Shown: positions 5,820 to 8,053 of the stretch, one piece after another
Position numbering within the stretch: position 1 is the first letter of the stretch
Layout: each line of letters starts with the position of its first letter
Assembly: GCA_905214315.1 (NCBI GenBank)
Contig: CAJMLN010000071.1
Span: forward strand, 1 to 8,053
DNA: 8,053 nucleotides
Origin: an uncultured bacterium
Lineage (GTDB): Bacteria > Bacillota > Clostridia > Christensenellales > QALW01
Direction of reading: 5' to 3'
Position numbers and translations under genes: made by a program
The notes under the pieces: generated by a model
What the model was told of the DNA's origin: nothing
The model's database searches: none
What the model saw: the letters and a program-made list of their open reading frames with translations, nothing else

Positions 5820-5837
5820 GGGGCGCTTCTGCGCCCC
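5820..5837 (+). terminator. GC-rich stem-loop after the capsid gene
   Basis: GGGGCGC (5820-5826) and GCGCCCC (5831-5837) form a perfect 7-bp stem with a TTCT loop, 15 bases after the capsid stop. Only ATTTGTG follows, so there is no proper T-run. It is better read as a weak or partial terminator, or as an mRNA-stabilising or processing hairpin that sets capsid expression above that of the portal, than as a full stop. Confidence 0.5.
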
Positions 5838-5864
5838 ATTTGTGCATATAAAGAGAGGTATTTT

Positions 5865-6032
5865 ATGAAATTTATCAGTGAATATGGAAATGAAATCATT
5901 ATCACGGAGAATAGAAACAAGATCCGATGGTTAAAGACCCTTGGGTTCAGGCAAATGGAAGAAACTGAGCAGCTCAGGCCGATAAGGACAAAGAAGGGAG
6001 CCGGCAATGGAGATCAAAAAGAAACCAAATGA
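5865..6032 (+). CDS. Small unknown protein between capsid and portal
   Basis: A 55-residue protein opening MKFISEYGNEIIITENRNKI and continuing RWLKTLGFRQMEETEQ, with a basic end. The first part looks like a short two-strand hairpin (KFISEYGNEIIIT) followed by a helix ending in LGF, as seen in many short proteins in phage head operons. GAGAGG (5853-5858) is 6 bases before the ATG. The end overlaps the portal gene by 26 bases, and the portal's ribosome binding site (5994-6000) lies inside it, so the two are probably translationally coupled. The function is unknown; a minor head component or assembly factor is only suggested by place. Confidence 0.65.
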   Translation: MKFISEYGNEIIITENRNKIRWLKTLGFRQMEETEQLRPIRTKKGAGNGDQKETK

Positions 6033-7806
6033 GATTTTTCAAGAATATAGAGCAGCGCAGGATTATAAAAATTCGATCGGCGACAGGGGAATTTATGAGC
6101 AGTCCCGCATGAACGAACGGTTTTATGTAGGTGACCAGTGGCATGGCGTGCAGGCGGGGAATACCCGCCCCTTGGTGCGCAGAAATATCATTAAACGAAT
6201 CGGGGAATATAAAATATCCGCTATCTGTGCGGCGCCTGTTGCTGTGAATTACTCCGCCGACGGCGTTCCCGATACGACGGATATGAATATTGAAAAAAAA
6301 CAGATTCAGGAGAACATGTATCAGGGGAATATCTCTGATGCTGCACCCATGCCTGCCGAAATTTCAGTAGTTATGGAAGCTCTTTCAGAGTATCAGAATA
6401 TTACTGCCGAGCGGGTAAAATTCAATGATAAAACAGAACAGCTGGCCAGAAGCGCCTATATCAGCGGTACGGCCTTTTTATATACCTGGTGGGATCCTTC
6501 AGTAGAAACGGGCCTGTTTGCCGACAGCGGACAAACACAGCCGATTCGCGGCGATATTAATTGTGAAGTATTGAATGTAGTCAATGTAAATTTGGGTGAT
6601 CCCAATAACGACGATATTCAATCCCAGCCATATATTACAATTTCGCAGCGCAAACCGATAGAAGAGGTTAAAAGAGAGGCAAGGGCAAATAGAGAGGCAG
6701 ACGATATCAGCGCGGATTCCAATGCGATGTATGCTATCAATGCCGGTGACTGGGGAGAACAGGAACCTGCTGACAGTACCCGTGTAACTGTGCTTACAAA
6801 ATTCTGGAGAGAGTACGATGCTGCGGCACATACGTATCGCGTAAAAGCAATTCGAGTTACGGAAAATACTGTGGTGCGCGGAGAATGGGATTTGGGAATC
6901 CATCTCTATCCCCTTGCAAAATTTGTTTGGGAACGGCGGTTTTCCTGCGGCTATGGGGACAGCGAGATTACATATCTTATTCCCAACCAAATCGCTATTA
7001 ACCGGGCGCTCAGCGCGGCAGTATGGGCAGCTATGATGACGGGGATGCCCAAAACCATAGTGAATACGGATTTAGTGCATGACGCTGTGACAAACGATCC
7101 GGGACAGGTTCTGCGCATCAGCGCAGGGCAGGAATATGATGTGCAGCGAGCGATTGGCTATGTACATCCGCCGCAGTTTTCGGCGCAGTTCCAGAATATT
7201 GTAGCGGATATTGCGAGCAATACGCTCAGTGACAGCGGCGCTAATGACGCAGCGCTGGGGAATATCCGGCCGGATAACGCTTCGGCGATTATTGCTATGC
7301 GGGAAGCGGCCCTGCAGCCGATGCAGGTGTATCAGAATCGGTTTTACAGTACGATTGAAGATGTAGCCCGTATATGGGCGGATTTCTGGTTGAATATGTA
7401 TGATAATCGGCCGCTGAGAATACGGGATAAAAACGGAACCCGGTATATGCCTTTTGATGCGAAACGATATAAAAATCTTATTGTCAATGCAAGGGTCGAT
7501 GTGGGCGCATCCACGCTTTGGGGCGAAGCCGTTGTGGTAGCTTCTTTGGGTAATTTACTGCAGATGGGCATTATTACACCGCAGCAGTATCTGGAGCGGA
7601 TTCCGAAAAATACAATTCCGGATATCACGGGGCTTATTGATGAAATGAAGCAGCGGGAGCAGCAAATACAGTTGAACCAGCAGGAACTAATTGCGCAGTT
7701 CGCGCAGCAGTATCCCGAGCAGTATGCCGCGTTTGAACAGATGTCGCCGGAGGAACAGGAACAAATGCTTTCGCAGATGATGAAGGAAACGGGGGCGGTG
7801 CAATGA
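6007..7806 (+). CDS. Portal protein, P22-type
   Basis: 599 residues, close to the lengths of P22-like portals rather than the 400-450 of HK97-type ones. The opening (FQEYRAAQDYKNSIGDRGIY, then MNERFYVGDQWHG with LVRRNIIKRIGEYKIS) is the usual start of this family, with the N-...-FY-GDQW motif at about residues 36-46. Further on are a QLARSAYISGTAFLYTWWDP stretch and VLNVVNVNLGDPNNDDIQSQ. The long stem and crown helices follow, and the C-terminus (about 545-599) is Gln-rich and coiled. The portal forms the dodecameric ring at one head vertex through which terminase pumps DNA and to which the neck binds. AAGGGAG (5994-6000) is 6 bases before the ATG. The gene lies after the capsid gene, an unusual order. 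It overlaps the next gene by four bases (ATGA). Confidence 0.88.
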   Translation: MEIKKKPNEIFQEYRAAQDYKNSIGDRGIYEQSRMNERFYVGDQWHGVQAGNTRPLVRRNIIKRIGEYKISAICAAPVAVNYSADGVPDTTDMNIEKKQIQENMYQGNISDAAPMPAEISVVMEALSEYQNITAERVKFNDKTEQLARSAYISGTAFLYTWWDPSVETGLFADSGQTQPIRGDINCEVLNVVNVNLGDPNNDDIQSQPYITISQRKPIEEVKREARANREADDISADSNAMYAINAGDWGEQEPADSTRVTVLTKFWREYDAAAHTYRVKAIRVTENTVVRGEWDLGIHLYPLAKFVWERRFSCGYGDSEITYLIPNQIAINRALSAAVWAAMMTGMPKTIVNTDLVHDAVTNDPGQVLRISAGQEYDVQRAIGYVHPPQFSAQFQNIVADIASNTLSDSGANDAALGNIRPDNASAIIAMREAALQPMQVYQNRFYSTIEDVARIWADFWLNMYDNRPLRIRDKNGTRYMPFDAKRYKNLIVNARVDVGASTLWGEAVVVASLGNLLQMGIITPQQYLERIPKNTIPDITGLIDEMKQREQQIQLNQQELIAQFAQQYPEQYAAFEQMSPEEQEQMLSQMMKETGAVQ

Positions 7807-8053
7807 CCGGAGAACAAATTATAGCCAAGGCAATCTTTCTTTTGGGTTATAACGATATGTTTGGAAATACCAATGACGCTAGATTTCAGGTAACGGCCAA
7901 AAATGCGCTGAATTTTATTTATTCAGATCTGTTTTATATCAATCAGACAAAAGGATTTAAAGAAATAGAAGGATTTTCGGATGAAATAGAACTGCCCGAA
8001 AGAGCGCTTTTTGATGTAATGCCTTACGGCGTTGCGGCATTTATTGCTCAGGC
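7803..8053 (+). CDS. Probable head-tail connector, N-terminal part (cut by window end)
   Basis: 83 codons are visible before the window ends. The reading begins MTGEQIIAKAIFLLGYNDMF and continues through ALNFIYSDLFYINQTKGFKE to PERALFDVMPYGVAAFIAQ. The all-helical build, the A--LLGY opening, the N-F-YSDL helix and the P-A---MPYGVA segment fit the neck or head-completion proteins often found after P22-like portals (the place of gp4 in P22). The ATG overlaps the portal stop (ATGA), so translation is probably coupled; only a G-rich GGGGGCGG stretch lies upstream. The rest of the protein is outside the window, so length and C-terminal features cannot be judged. Confidence 0.65.
   Translation, partial: MTGEQIIAKAIFLLGYNDMFGNTNDARFQVTAKNALNFIYSDLFYINQTKGFKEIEGFSDEIELPERALFDVMPYGVAAFIAQ

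Noticed and set aside
6499..6990. Open frame of 163 codons on the minus strand
   Set aside because: Lies wholly inside the portal gene, has no ribosome binding site and its protein has a composition typical of an antisense shadow.
7344..7817. Minus-strand frame of 157 codons rich in Cys and Ser
   Set aside because: It is the antisense of the Gln-rich (CAG/GAG codon) portal end, which explains the Cys/Ser richness.
1..8053. CRISPR array, tRNA, rRNA, insertion sequence or attachment site
   Set aside because: No regularly spaced repeats, no tRNA-like cloverleaf, no transposase and no paired direct repeats of att type were seen in reading the window.

Overview
The window looks like the regulator-to-head part of a tailed-phage genome, most likely a prophage in a low-to-mid GC Bacillota host of the Clostridia type. 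The reasons are strong AGGAGG-like ribosome binding sites, frequent GTG/TTG starts, genes tightly packed on one strand, and protein families typical of clostridial prophages. No host gene, integrase, attachment site, tRNA, CRISPR array or insertion sequence is visible, so provirus versus free phage cannot be decided from this window.

Positions 1-2000 are an early/regulatory stretch. It holds a small Cro-like helix-turn-helix protein, a double zinc-ribbon protein, about 740 bases of broken small genes (651-1388), a small Cys-rich protein, and a DUF1492/ArpU-like sigma-region-4-type regulator. The broken genes are notable. Several keep a good ribosome binding site but have no start codon at the right place, and two carry frameshifts. 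One of them resembles DUF6291 phage proteins. No helicase, primase, single-strand binding or recombination gene lies here.

Positions 1990-2070 are the likely switch to late expression. An extended -10 promoter has a 9-bp direct repeat in place of a -35 box. It is followed at once by a hairpin plus T-run, then by the terminase genes. The DUF1492-like protein encoded just upstream is the obvious candidate activator.

Positions 2094-8053 are an intact packaging and head module: terminase small subunit, terminase large subunit (Walker A, Walker B and nuclease aspartates all visible), a one-span membrane protein, scaffold, HK97-fold major capsid, a 55-residue unknown, a P22-type portal, and the start of a probable head-tail connector cut by the window end. 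Genes overlap or nearly touch, which indicates one coupled late operon. The portal lies after the capsid gene instead of between terminase and scaffold, and no prohead protease is seen.

I found no clear new defence or anti-defence system. The points most worth following up are the late promoter/hairpin arrangement, the run of genes that lost their starts, the portal-after-capsid order, and the small unknown proteins at the terminase-scaffold and capsid-portal junctions.
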